Assembly (NCBI RefSeq): GCF_900141755.1 | Contig: NZ_LT670844.1 | Location: forward strand, 1,736,001 to 1,800,000 | Length of the DNA: 64,000 bases | Source of the DNA: Bradyrhizobium lablabi | GTDB taxonomy: Bacteria > Pseudomonadota > Alphaproteobacteria > Rhizobiales > Xanthobacteraceae | Reading direction: 5' to 3' | In this document: positions 27,113 through 35,282 of the stretch, in pieces | Layout: each line of letters opens with the position of its first letter | How positions within the stretch are numbered: position 1 is the stretch's first letter | Program-made: the position numbers and the translations under genes | Notes under the pieces: generated by a model | Databases searched by the model: none | The model's input: the letters and a program-made list of their open reading frames with translations, nothing else | What the model was told of the DNA's origin: nothing

Positions 27113-27793
27113 ATGCTGAATCCATCATATCTTATAACATTATCAATAGGTTATAGCAATTTGACGGGATGGCGGCGCGCTTTGCGTAAGCTCCGTTTTA
27201 ATACTTTCAGGCCTTGGGGGTGGCGCCAAATCGTCCTAATTGCCGCAGCATTCGGCACCGTGACCGACCTGGCCGCGGCGACGCCACTGTCCTGCCTCAA
27301 CGACCGCTGCGGTTCCGCGGTGAATCGCTTTGATTTAGCCGAAGAACGGCTTTCGAGCAAAAATCCAGATGGCCCGAACCCCTGGCGACAATTTGAAACC
27401 CCTCGTCCGGAAGGAGGCGTTGTTTCATCCATATCGCGGACCGCAGATGCGCATTCTGACCCTGGTTTCGCAGGCGTTAGCATCAGGTGCAACGAAAGCG
27501 GCGACTTCGATTTGGTCTTGGTTCTATTAGAGCCCTTTCCGCCAAAGGCAGGTGTCAACGTTGTGCTTGGCTCTGCGCCTGACGCGAAGAGCTATTCGGC
27601 GAAGGTGCTCGCGACCAGATTTGAATTGTTGCTGGCCGACCAAAATCTGAAATCCGCCGGCAGCCCCTGGCAAAAATCAAAGGAGCTGGAAATCGAGATT
27701 GACGGTGCTGAGAAACATATCCACGGCGTCGTCGATCTTGACGGAATCCATGAGGCATTTTCAGAGCTTTTGACTAAATGCTCTCGCCAATAG
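27113..27793 (+). CDS. Exported protein of unknown function, 226 aa
   Basis: The ATG at 27113 has AAGG 6 bases upstream; an upstream TTG at 27062 is unlikely. A hydrophobic segment near residues 40-58 (IVLIAAAFGTVTDLAAA) looks like an internal signal sequence, and ATPLSC follows. The remaining 165 residues are soluble and mainly beta, with GVSIRCNESGDFDLVLVLLE and FSELLTKCSRQ at the end. Three or four cysteines could pair in the periplasm. No family is recognised. It is divergent from the export operon, and its 3' end runs into a region with the small membrane gene at 27949. Confidence 0.6.
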   Translation: MLNPSYLITLSIGYSNLTGWRRALRKLRFNTFRPWGWRQIVLIAAAFGTVTDLAAATPLSCLNDRCGSAVNRFDLAEERLSSKNPDGPNPWRQFETPRPEGGVVSSISRTADAHSDPGFAGVSIRCNESGDFDLVLVLLEPFPPKAGVNVVLGSAPDAKSYSAKVLATRFELLLADQNLKSAGSPWQKSKELEIEIDGAEKHIHGVVDLDGIHEAFSELLTKCSRQ

Positions 27794-27948
27794 ATTACAT
27801 CGAGCATCCCGTTACAACGAGCATCCCGCGCTTTTACGGCATCGACCTCAGCAATGACGACAAGTTAACCAACCCATTTTACCTGCTTGCGCAACTTAAC
27901 CGCCCATTAAATCGTCCAAGGACATGCTCTCGCGAGAGGAGCACTCCA

Positions 27949-28242
27949 GTGTCAGTTGCATGGATTTCAATAGCGGGCGTTGGGATTCTGCTGGGAAGAA
28001 ACTTTCGCGTTTTCGTGCTTGCTCCCGCTTTCGCGGCCGACGCGATCGTAATTTCAACGGCTTCCATTGCACACAAAATACCGATGTTTGAGGCGGCAAA
28101 GCTGATATTTCTCACGCTCGTCTGCCTTCAGATGGGATATTTAATCGGCTTGTTCACCCGATCCGCGGCATGTGAATCACAAGCTCAAAATCATCCGACG
28201 ATCGATCGGCCATCGCAGACGATTTTGCCATTTGCCAAATAG
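27949..28242 (+). CDS. Small inner-membrane protein, 97 aa
   Basis: The GTG at 27949 is chosen because AGAGGAG lies 8 bases before it and two clean hydrophobic segments follow: VAWISIAGVGILL plus FRVFVLAPAFAADAIVISTA near residues 3-40, and AKLIFLTLVCLQMGYLIGLF near 50-70. The open frame continues upstream to 27778 but those residues lack any site or feature. The C-terminal 25 residues are polar. Function unknown. It lies between the exported protein and the polymerase-like gene at 28407, on the same strand. Confidence 0.65.
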   Translation: MSVAWISIAGVGILLGRNFRVFVLAPAFAADAIVISTASIAHKIPMFEAAKLIFLTLVCLQMGYLIGLFTRSAACESQAQNHPTIDRPSQTILPFAK

Positions 28243-28406
28243 CTGGGCGCTCGTTTTATCGCAAAGCCCGACGCTTCGCGCGTCTCTCCTGATGGCGCCG
28301 GATCCGATCCGAGACCAACTCAAGGTTCGTTTCGCTAGTTTGCACGCCGGCTAATTTTACTTAATATGTCGGCCTTCGAATACCTCGAGCCGCTATTGGT
28401 CTCCAC

Positions 28407-29696
28407 TTGCAGATTCCCTTTGCTATCCTGATCGCGCTGCTGGCGTTAACTCCCGCATTGATCATCGCAAACAATACGTTGCTCCAGCAAGTCGCCGCGG
28501 TCATCGCACTCCTGGCACTCGCTATCGCGACAGCGGCCACCCGCGGATTCGAAATACGTCAGCTCATAAAAATTGTCCGGCCGGTAGCAGTCCTGCTGGC
28601 GCTTCCTGCAATTTGGATGATCGTCCAAGCAACTCCCATTCCGGTCGGTCGCCTGACCCAACCGATCTGGGCAAGTTCGGCCAGTTATCTCCAAGCTCAT
28701 GCATTTGGATATATCAGCCTTGATCAAGGCAAGACGCTCGGTTGCCTCCTGATTTATGGTTTTGGCGTCGCCATCATAATCCTCACCATTCTGCTGGCGC
28801 GTGACCGCAAGCGGGCGGAGCAGATATTGTTGACCTCAAGCGGAGTAACCGTTCTCACGGTGCTGTTACTGCTGGTGATCGAGTCAGGGCATTTTGACAT
28901 CCTTAAGGGCGCTGAATCCGATCCTAAGGGTCTTCTACCCGCGATAAGTTCATTGGGAATGATTTTTTGCCTGGCGTCCGCGGCGCGGGTCGCCGAGCGA
29001 CGTGCGAGCAGCTTCGGCGACAACGCGTTTTGGAAGCGGGTCCCGAGTCTGATCGTTTGTGCGATCGGTTTTTTGATCTGCTTCCTCGCGTTGGTCGCGT
29101 TCGGAAATGTCAATCTCGGCATTGTGGCCACCTGCGCGATTGTGACATTCGCTTCGGTGCAGATATTTCGCCGATTCGATGTCGCACAATGGTCAATCGA
29201 TCTTTTCCTGTTACTGATCGGCGCGGCGGCGGTGGCCGCCATCTGGCATCACGCGGGCACCCCTTCGGTGCCATTCATCATTCAATTCGCCGACATGCCA
29301 TCCAGCGACGCCGCGGCAACGGCAGCACGTATTTATGCGGACACCGGCCCCCTGGGAAACGGCGCGGGAACCTATGCGGCGTTGTTTCCAATGTATCGAA
29401 TTGCCGGACAACCAATTCAAGGCGCTCCGACGATAGTCACGGCTCTGGCGATCGAATGGGGCCTCCCTGCCCTGCTCGTACTTCTCGTCGCGGTCTTATG
29501 GCTTGTTTCGCGCTTGGTGCACGGCGCGCTGTCTCGCGGACGCGATTCTTTCTATCCCGCCGCTGCCGCCGCCTGCACCGTGATTTTGCTCGGACAGGCG
29601 CTTTGCAGTACGACTATTTCACAGTGGTCCGTCATGCTGATTGGTGAGGTAATGATCGGATTGGGCTTGGCGCAAAGCATCAAGCGGACGGGATGA
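28407..29696 (+). CDS. O-antigen polymerase-like membrane protein, 429 aa
   Basis: About twelve hydrophobic helices. Near residue 312 a loop reads YADTGPLGNGAGTYAALFPM, which resembles the GTGLGTF loop of Wzy/ligase proteins and the corresponding block in 24273-25739. IVTALAIEWGLPALLVLLVA follows, the place of the usual E-x-G motif. The family call is weaker than for the other two because no Arg-rich TRSAW-type block is present. The start is uncertain: the frame opens with TTG at 28407 without a good ribosome site, and an ATG at 28365 is in another frame, so a sequencing or real frameshift near the 5' end is possible. Confidence 0.65.
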   Translation: MQIPFAILIALLALTPALIIANNTLLQQVAAVIALLALAIATAATRGFEIRQLIKIVRPVAVLLALPAIWMIVQATPIPVGRLTQPIWASSASYLQAHAFGYISLDQGKTLGCLLIYGFGVAIIILTILLARDRKRAEQILLTSSGVTVLTVLLLLVIESGHFDILKGAESDPKGLLPAISSLGMIFCLASAARVAERRASSFGDNAFWKRVPSLIVCAIGFLICFLALVAFGNVNLGIVATCAIVTFASVQIFRRFDVAQWSIDLFLLLIGAAAVAAIWHHAGTPSVPFIIQFADMPSSDAAATAARIYADTGPLGNGAGTYAALFPMYRIAGQPIQGAPTIVTALAIEWGLPALLVLLVAVLWLVSRLVHGALSRGRDSFYPAAAAACTVILLGQALCSTTISQWSVMLIGEVMIGLGLAQSIKRTG

Positions 29697-29826
29697 GTCG
29701 AGGCTCCTGGAAGCGACCACGGGGTAGGGCTCGATCCCTCGCCAAGCGATCAATTTCGAAGCCTGCGCCAAACAAGGACCGTTATCTGACTGGGCGCCCG
29801 AGTGCAGGGTCTGCTGCCAGGTAGGG

Positions 29827-30447
29827 TTATGCCCGACGCTCGGCGACCGTGGACCAGAAGTTTGGATTCCTCGGCGTCTGCATTCTCACCCACTGATATG
29901 GTACTCTCGACCACGGACGAATCGAGTGCGACAAATTGTCAAGGACAAGATCCCCGCTGCTGCTCCTCACGACCAGCACAAGATGATGCTCACCGGAACG
30001 TGTGACGACTTCGCTCAAAAGCAACGCCCTCGCCGGCCAGCCCAAGGCCAGCAATGCGGACCGCTTGGTTACCGCGTAGTCGTTGCAATCCCCGCTCGAG
30101 GGTGCGATCAGCCATTTTTCCGCTGAAAGTCCCTCGTAGTTGCGTTCTGGCACGATGTTTGCGTTGACCGATGTATTGACCTCGTTGATTTCCTGAACAC
30201 GTTTTGCGGTAAGCCTGACCGGGCCGCCGCGGAAGATGAGTTTTTGTGTCCGGCACTGATCGGAGTAGCGCAAGCAAAACTGTGTATAGGCCATTGGCGC
30301 AAGGGTTGCGCGGTGAAAGGAAATATATTGCATCACAGGTGCCAAGGACGCCCTCGACATGCCGACAATGCCTGCATTCATCTCTTGCGGAATTGCCACG
30401 GTGGCCGCCACCGTGATTGCGGCAACCGATTTCAGGAACTTAGTCAT
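29827..30447 (-). CDS. Transglutaminase-like cysteine peptidase (BTLCP/LapG-like), 206 aa
   Basis: Bacterial transglutaminase-like cysteine proteinase, predicted periplasmic. The start at 30447 has GGGG 8 bases upstream and gives a signal peptide (LKSVAAITVAATVAIPQEMN). The catalytic triad is readable: Cys in SSGDCNDYAVTKRSAL near residue 121, His in GEHHLVLVV near 152, and Asp in LVLDNLSHSIRPW near 166. LapG, the best-studied relative, cleaves surface adhesins under control of c-di-GMP-sensing LapD. No LapD or large adhesin is present in this window, so the target is unknown. It is divergent from the phosphatase gene 30628-31368. Confidence 0.88.
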   Translation of the reverse strand: MTKFLKSVAAITVAATVAIPQEMNAGIVGMSRASLAPVMQYISFHRATLAPMAYTQFCLRYSDQCRTQKLIFRGGPVRLTAKRVQEINEVNTSVNANIVPERNYEGLSAEKWLIAPSSGDCNDYAVTKRSALLALGWPARALLLSEVVTRSGEHHLVLVVRSSSGDLVLDNLSHSIRPWSRVPYQWVRMQTPRNPNFWSTVAERRA

Positions 30448-30627
30448 TGTCGACCCCCGTTTCTTTTGGGAACCGTACAAAAGAGGATTTGATTTATCGC
30501 TCGATCGCGTAGCAGCGTTTTATTCAAAGCCGAACGAAAGCGTCTGCATTCTATTAACCACAAGGCCTCGGCAATCGATGGCGCGCCGCAACAGCGTTTG
30601 GGCCAGCAAGGGATAGCAAACGCGGAA

Positions 30628-31368
30628 ATGTTGGACCTTCAACAAACGCTCGGGAACAGAATTCGGCCGAGTTTGCCCGGCGGGGTCAGGATCTACGCCA
30701 TGGCTGACATCCATGGTCGGGCGGACTTACTTAGCCAGATGTTGACCGTCATCGACGCGGACTTGGCCCGTAGCCGGCCGCAATATCCGATACACGTGTT
30801 CCTCGGGGATTACATCGATCGCGGTCCGGAGACCTGCCGGACCATCGACATTTTAATCAGGCGCAGCCGCAATCACAAAATGGTATTCCTGAAGGGAAAC
30901 CACGAAGAATATATGCTCGAGGTGATCAGGGATCCCAGCAAACTTCAGGAGTGGAAGCAATTTGGCGGCCTTCAGACCCTGCGGTCTTACGGATTGAATC
31001 CCTCCCTTAATCCGAGCGCGGAGGAGCAAGCCGATCTGATCCAGCGCCTCATCCATACGATGCCGAAATCCCATTTTCAGTTCTTACAGCGTCTGAGGCC
31101 CACCTTCTCCTGTGGCGATTTCTTTTTTGTCCATGCCGGCGTCCGCCCCGGCGTTCCGTTGAATAATCAGCAAGAGCATGATCTGTTTTGGATTCGTGAC
31201 GAGTTTCTCGAAACCGACGAGGATTTCGGCAAATACATCGTGCACGGTCACAGTCCCGTTCAGGTTCCGGACATCCGGCCGAACAGAATTAATATCGATA
31301 CCGGCGCCTATGCGACGGGTAACCTGACCCTCTTGACGATACAGGGCAGTCGCATGCTAGCGCTCTGA
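30628..31368 (+). CDS. PPP-type metallophosphoesterase (Ser/Thr phosphatase family), 246 aa
   Basis: All PPP signature motifs are visible: MADIHGRADLL (metal-binding D-x-H-G) near residue 26, FLGDYIDRGPET (G-D-x-x-D-R-G) near 58, FLKGNHEEYML (G-N-H-E) near 90, FFFVHAGVRPG near 167 and YIVHGHSPVQVP near 206. This gives a two-metal phosphatase close to the ApaH/PrpA type, about 210-250 residues, cytoplasmic. It could counter tyrosine or serine phosphorylation in the EPS system, but that is inference. The ATG at 30628 is chosen over a TTG at 30598. A decayed copy of its 3' part lies at 7245-7510. Confidence 0.9.
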   Translation: MLDLQQTLGNRIRPSLPGGVRIYAMADIHGRADLLSQMLTVIDADLARSRPQYPIHVFLGDYIDRGPETCRTIDILIRRSRNHKMVFLKGNHEEYMLEVIRDPSKLQEWKQFGGLQTLRSYGLNPSLNPSAEEQADLIQRLIHTMPKSHFQFLQRLRPTFSCGDFFFVHAGVRPGVPLNNQQEHDLFWIRDEFLETDEDFGKYIVHGHSPVQVPDIRPNRINIDTGAYATGNLTLLTIQGSRMLAL

Positions 31369-31419
31369 ATTGCGTGCGGGCTGCGAAGGTCGAAGTGATT
31401 TGTCAGAACAAGTGCGATC

Positions 31420-32088
31420 ATGAAATCTGCTCAAAATTTTAAGGTTGCCATATTCCTGCTGCTGGTCCCGTTGGCTGGAGCGGTGATCTTGAACTCGTGC
31501 GCTGATCTTATGCGTCCATCGCCTGTTGATTTTTTCAAAAGCAATGAACGCATTCCTTCCAAGCAAGAAATAGAAACCAGCCGTTATCTCACCATCATAG
31601 CTCCGGCGCGCACTGACCTTAAGGCCGACCTCGCCCAATCGCTTGGAATTTTGGCCCTTAAGTCCGATGCCGGATATCTGCCCAGCGTCAATCAAGATGC
31701 CCAAGTCGCTGCAAGACAAGCATTGGAAGCGGGGCCTTACGATTCGAAAATCTGGTTGATCCTGGCACTTCTCGCCATGCAGAAATCCGCGCATGACGCC
31801 CGGACATCCGACTTCTTGAAAATGTCGTATCTCACGGGGGCAAGCTCTCTCGAGTTGATTCCGACCCGGATTGCCGCAGTAAGCCAACTGGACGCCATTG
31901 GCGATACAGACCTGCAAGAACTAGCTCGCGGAGATATTCGTCTGATACTGAATCGTGTTCCGGAAATTAAACCGGTTCTGGCGAGCGCTCACCGCCATGC
32001 CTCTCCCGAAATGAAAGCGTTCATCGAAGATAGCGTTGCGACAATCGACCCACAATTTGCCGGCACCCTAAGAAATCAAGCTCGGTGA
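31420..32088 (+). CDS. Exported helical-repeat protein of unknown function, 222 aa
   Basis: An N-terminal hydrophobic segment (residues 9-27, AIFLLLVPLAGAVILNSC) could be a signal anchor, or a lipoprotein signal with the Cys at about 28. The rest is helical: ARQALEAGPYDSKIWLILAL near residue 107 and FLKMSYLTGASSLELIPTRI near 140. These match in order the segments of the protein at 20295-21029, a probable paralogue. The C-terminal part ends with AFIEDSVATIDPQFAGTL. It lies 51 bases downstream of the phosphatase and is likely co-transcribed. Function is unknown. Confidence 0.75.
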   Translation: MKSAQNFKVAIFLLLVPLAGAVILNSCADLMRPSPVDFFKSNERIPSKQEIETSRYLTIIAPARTDLKADLAQSLGILALKSDAGYLPSVNQDAQVAARQALEAGPYDSKIWLILALLAMQKSAHDARTSDFLKMSYLTGASSLELIPTRIAAVSQLDAIGDTDLQELARGDIRLILNRVPEIKPVLASAHRHASPEMKAFIEDSVATIDPQFAGTLRNQAR

Positions 32089-32162
32089 CGGCTTCTCGAT
32101 AATGCGGGCCCGAAGTTGGGGATCGTCGAGCTTGCCAGCAAGACAATCGCGCTTAGCGCAAC

Positions 32163-32399
32163 CTACCGCGGATCCGGTACCGGATTATTCCATTTCGATC
32201 TTCCGTAGCTCTCGCCATCCCACGGGCGGGCAACAGTCTTGACGTCATCCCGTTCGTATTTTTCACGATCGGCCTTGATTTTCTCGCGCACCGTCATTGA
32301 TTTCGGGGTATCGCAGGTTGCGCATGGTGCAGGCTCGGCCACGGCCTGGCCGGCCAGCAGAGAGCCGATTATCGTTGCGACAAAAAACTTCAACATCAA
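32163..32399 (-). CDS. Small secreted protein, 78 aa
   Basis: A signal peptide (MLKFFVATIIGSLLAGQAVA, cut before EPAP) precedes a mature part of about 56 residues with CATCDTPKSM, a C-x2-C pair, then charged residues and a tail KWNNPVPDPR. The start is at 32399 or, one codon in, 32396. No function is recognised. It is alone on its strand here. Confidence 0.6.
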   Translation of the reverse strand: MMLKFFVATIIGSLLAGQAVAEPAPCATCDTPKSMTVREKIKADREKYERDDVKTVARPWDGESYGRSKWNNPVPDPR

Positions 32400-32499
32400 A
32401 TGATCATATCAGTTCGCAAGTGCGAAGTAATGTTATTTAATCTCTCATTATTGCACTTAAATACGCCACCAACGCGATTGAGAGCTGCTTAGCACGAAC

Positions 32500-32898
32500 A
32501 TGACGTCGAAATTGCTCAAGACTTGGCTTGTCATGTTGGTCGTCAATACGGCTGTTTGTGAACGCGGCGTGACCCAGGATCAAATCGAAGGCGGACAGCC
32601 CGCCGAGGGCAGTCAGCCCGAGATTTCGCGTGACGAATGGCGATCCAAGGTGGAGGACGCGCGCCGTCGTGCTGAACAACAGAGGCGCGAAGGCATCAAT
32701 CTCATTCCCCCGCAGGTGTCCGAAACCGCGATCGAAGCGGAAATGTCGCGGCGCGCGATCGAGGACGAGAGCCTGCAACCTGGGGATATCGTTTCAACCA
32801 ACCGAGGCCTTTTCAAATTCAAGGGCGGCCCGCTTGAGAATCGTGGACCCGATAATTTTGAGCCGATGATTACGCCGCGTCAGCAAAGCAATAAATGA
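32500..32898 (+). CDS. Small exported protein of unknown function, 132 aa
   Basis: The hydrophobic N-terminus (LLKTWLVMLVVNTAV) is a short signal. A charged, probably helical middle region follows (DEWRSKVEDARRRAEQQRRE, residues 44-63), then a compact tail SLQPGDIVSTNRGLFKFKGG that looks like a small beta unit. I recall this last motif from rhizobial small proteins of unknown function. A 113-codon open frame on the other strand (32437-32778) is treated as its shadow. Confidence 0.65.
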   Translation: MTSKLLKTWLVMLVVNTAVCERGVTQDQIEGGQPAEGSQPEISRDEWRSKVEDARRRAEQQRREGINLIPPQVSETAIEAEMSRRAIEDESLQPGDIVSTNRGLFKFKGGPLENRGPDNFEPMITPRQQSNK

Positions 32899-32968
32899 GA
32901 AGACTTGGCAGTCGACATCAGCGAGCCAGCTTGCCGAAATTGCGTGCTCAGCTTGGGTTCGGACGCGG

Positions 32969-33385
32969 CTAATTCTTTTTGAGCGGTGCAGAGTGGTCCG
33001 GAAACCTGCTCAACATCGCAGCCTTCAGGAACTTGAAATGCGTGATCGTGGTGGCGAGTTCCTTGAGCCGGCGTTGCCCGTTAGAAATCTCGCTTGAGAA
33101 CAAATCCTGATGGTGGTTATCGAGCGCCTCACGTTCGAGGTATTCATCGGTCCCATTTCCAAAGGTCACCGCCGCACGCGCGAGTACGTCGTCGACCCGT
33201 CGATTCAGGCCCGATTGTTCCTGCTCTGCCGCGCGCAGCACATTCTCGATTGCTTCCAGAATGGAGCTTACGCGCGATCGGTCGGTTTCGGCGTCCCGAT
33301 CGGCGGAACGTGCCCTAAAATCCTGATCGCCCGATCGGGATCGAATATAGTTGTGGGCGCGAGCGCGCAAGAAGAGCTGAAACAT
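32969..33385 (-). CDS. Hypothetical coiled-coil protein, 138 aa
   Basis: Cytoplasmic-type sequence without membrane segments. Residues 38-75 (SRVSSILEAIENVLRAAEQE and RRVDDVLARAAVTFGNGT) and 95-130 (SSEISNGQRRLKELATTITH) are strongly helical. The first 35 residues are Arg/Asp-rich and may not be translated, but no better ATG exists. The ribosome site at 33385 is weak. Codon use in the core is like its neighbours, supporting a real gene. No family is recognised. Confidence 0.6.
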   Translation of the reverse strand: MFQLFLRARAHNYIRSRSGDQDFRARSADRDAETDRSRVSSILEAIENVLRAAEQEQSGLNRRVDDVLARAAVTFGNGTDEYLEREALDNHHQDLFSSEISNGQRRLKELATTITHFKFLKAAMLSRFPDHSAPLKKN

Positions 33386-33447
33386 CTGCCTATGTCCGGT
33401 CCAAAATCAGGGTTGTTGAGCGCAATATGTTTTCAGGTCATCCCAAC

Positions 33448-33738
33448 TTAGTTAATAAAGGTTAAACCCCCGGAGCGGTCGGCATAGGTTTCGACCATCC
33501 ACTGCCTCCATGCCTGGTCGTGCTTGCCGTAGAGCTCCAGCCAGCGTTTCTCCCGCGTGGTGGTCGGGACTCCATTCTCGTCCCAGGCGACATGATTGCC
33601 GCTTTCATCCAGCGCCGGCAGGCTGTCCAGCCTTTCGAATTCACGGGTCTCCTCGATTGTCAAACCGATCAGGACGTGCCGCCCATCTTTGTCGACAAAA
33701 TATCGCCGAGGCGAATGCTCCCTGAAATCAGTCGTCAT
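33448..33738 (-). CDS. Hypothetical small protein, 96 aa
   Basis: Soluble, acidic 96-residue protein. Visible features are RRYFVDKDGRHVLIGLTIEE at residues 11-30, NHVAWDENGVPTTTREKRW, and an aromatic C-terminal half (LELYGKHDQAWRQWMVETYA). Its start overlaps by 11 bases the end of the 42-residue membrane protein at 33728-33856, so the pair is translationally coupled. No function is known to me; similar proteins are familiar from Bradyrhizobium annotations. Confidence 0.7.
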   Translation of the reverse strand: MTTDFREHSPRRYFVDKDGRHVLIGLTIEETREFERLDSLPALDESGNHVAWDENGVPTTTREKRWLELYGKHDQAWRQWMVETYADRSGGLTFIN

Positions 33739-33856
33739 GCCGTGAGGTTTCGTTCGTGATCCAGGGACCTGTTAGAACATCAAGGTACCGAGCGTAGGCC
33801 CATGCGGAGATGGGAACGCCGATCACGAGGAAAAGCAAGATTAAAAACCAGCCCAT
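33728..33856 (-). CDS. Very small membrane protein, 42 aa
   Basis: Read directly from the minus strand: ATG at 33856, TGA at 33730-33728. The protein is MGWFLILLFLVIGVPISAWA, then a short polar tail ending ETSRHDD. One N-terminal transmembrane helix is clear. Its stop lies inside the start region of 33448-33738 (11-base overlap), which supports a real two-gene unit. The ribosome site is weak. Below the usual size cut-off, so easily missed. Confidence 0.55.
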   Translation of the reverse strand: MGWFLILLFLVIGVPISAWAYARYLDVLTGPWITNETSRHDD

Positions 33857-34001
33857 GAGACTGCCCAAAAAATTACCGGCTCGCCGGGATCAAGTGTCTT
33901 CGGCATGGCCGAAAAAAATGCGCGCACCAACGTGGCGTGTTGACAAAATAGAGCCAGATCTCAATCCGACAATGGGAAGCGTCCCTTAACCTAACCGCTC
34001 A

Positions 34002-34047
34002 ACGTTACCGAGCTCTCTTGGTGGACGTTACCGAGCTCTCTTGGTGG
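34002..34047. repeat. Perfect 23-bp tandem duplication
   Basis: A 23-base unit starting ACGTTACCGAGCTCTCTTGG and ending TGG is present twice, head to tail, at 34002-34024 and 34025-34047, without a mismatch. It lies in non-coding DNA. The absence of differences suggests a recent event. Confidence 0.9.
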
Positions 34048-34085
34048 CACTCAAGAGTGATCCATCCGGCGAGGTCGCCGCAATT

Positions 34086-34208
34086 TCAATGGTCGGATCG
34101 GCGCAAGCCTTCAGCCATCTTGTCGTTCTCATCGAGATAATAGCTGTGAAGCCTGCCCAGAATTAGAACGATCGCGCACACCAAAGTGGCAGCCGAGAAA
34201 ACGATCAT
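34086..34208 (-). CDS. Very small membrane protein, 40 aa
   Basis: Read directly from the minus strand: ATG at 34208, TGA at 34088-34086. MIVFSAATLVCAIVLILGRL forms one helix, followed by HSYYLDENDKMAEGLRRSDH. Single-pass topology with a polar C-terminus. The ribosome site is weak (AAGAA). Called because the codon sequence makes a coherent membrane protein next to two similar ones. Confidence 0.45.
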   Translation of the reverse strand: MIVFSAATLVCAIVLILGRLHSYYLDENDKMAEGLRRSDH

Positions 34209-34302
34209 GAGTGGATTCTTTTGCGACTAGCCTGCGTGCCGCAAGGCGGAAGCGACGCAATCGTCTTCGCACTCCGCCCTGCTCCGATGCTTGGCAGCAA
34301 AC

Positions 34303-34470
34303 TCAAAATGCGCGGCGCGGATGCCCGAACGTGGTGGCGCGCGATTCGGCAGCATATGGCGCATATAACCTCTGTCGCTCACGACGCTTGTGCGACCGCC
34401 GGACGCGCACCGCGTATCCAGAACAGAAGCCCGCGATGAATGTTAGCGACAGAATTAGCATGGTCAGCAT
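34303..34470 (-). CDS. Very small membrane protein with basic tail, 55 aa
   Basis: Minus strand, ATG at 34470, TGA at 34305-34303, with AAGGAA 8 bases upstream of the start. The helix MLTMLILSLTFIAGFCSGYA is followed by a strongly basic tail (VRVRRSHKRRERQRLY). The GYAVRxRRSxRRR pattern is familiar from rhizobial small membrane proteins of unknown function. The forward-strand frames drawn over this stretch are shadows. Confidence 0.6.
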   Translation of the reverse strand: MLTMLILSLTFIAGFCSGYAVRVRRSHKRRERQRLYAPYAAESRATTFGHPRRAF

Positions 34471-34596
34471 GGGAGTCGTTCCTTGTCGCCCCGGAGCTAT
34501 CTACATTCCCTAGTTGTGACGACATCATGATTTCAAACGCTGAAAATTTTGCCATCTATCAAAACCTTGTGCAGCAACGCGCCGCCGAAATAGCCA

Positions 34597-34773
34597 CTAC
34601 GCAAAATAGTAAAAACACCAAAGCACGAATCTCAAAAGCATCGAGCTGAGCAAGTACACCCATCCCGCCATCGCCAACAGCGCCAATCCCAAGAAGGCTA
34701 CAGGGAAAGCCTTCTCCTTAAGCACCGCAACCGACGGGAACTTATTTGGCCTGGGGAGCATGTGGACGCTCAT
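34597..34773 (-). CDS. Very small membrane protein, 58 aa
   Basis: Minus strand, ATG at 34773 (second ATG at 34761), TAG at 34599-34597. A basic, polar N-terminus (MLPRPNKFPSVAVLKEKAFP) precedes one long hydrophobic stretch (VAFLGLALLAMAGWVYLLSS, extended by MLLRFVLWCFYYF) near the C-terminus. No strong ribosome site. It belongs to a run of tiny membrane-protein genes on this strand. Confidence 0.55.
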   Translation of the reverse strand: MSVHMLPRPNKFPSVAVLKEKAFPVAFLGLALLAMAGWVYLLSSMLLRFVLWCFYYFA

Positions 34774-35282
34774 CTGATGAAAGCTTGGAGGTGATTTCGT
34801 CTACGGAGCAAATTCGTTGATCTCGTGGCGCAATTGTAACAACGCCTTGAATTGTCGGCGCCGGAAAAAACCGCTGCATAAATCCAGCAAGCAATAACCG
34901 CTACTCAATTCAGCAGTTAACCTGAATAATCAAGAATACTTGGCCAACGTTCCCAACCAATCGCATGTAGATTTTCTGATACCGGTGGAATGATTTTTTG
35001 GTTTCACTTAATTGTGCGTCCCGCAAATTCTAACGATGTCGCGGCCCCGCAGATTCGAAAGCTCGTGGCGCGAGCACTGAGTGTCAGTTAGCTAGCAACG
35101 CAGGATATTAACAAGCTAGCCGACTTGAATAAAGCGTCGCTGTATTTCTCGCAGGCCTCGCGATCGGCAAAGACAAATTTCAAGCGCCGGAGCCCTGTGC
35201 GGACGCCGAGCCGGAGCGCGTCCAAGCTTCAGGCCTTCGCGGAAAACATTATGATGATTGAACGACGCTGCTCGCAAATCGG
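34774..35282. other. Gene-poor region
   Basis: About 500 bases without a supported gene. The plus strand is open from 35089 to 35282 without ATG near its 5' end, reading RSAKTNFKRRSPVRTPSRSA and AENIMMIERR before a stop at 35285. It lacks a ribosome site and may be a remnant. The first half is AT-rich. Confidence 0.4.

Noticed and set aside
32437..32778. 113-codon minus-strand open frame
   Set aside because: Overlaps the small exported protein at 32500-32898, which has a signal peptide and a familiar C-terminal motif.
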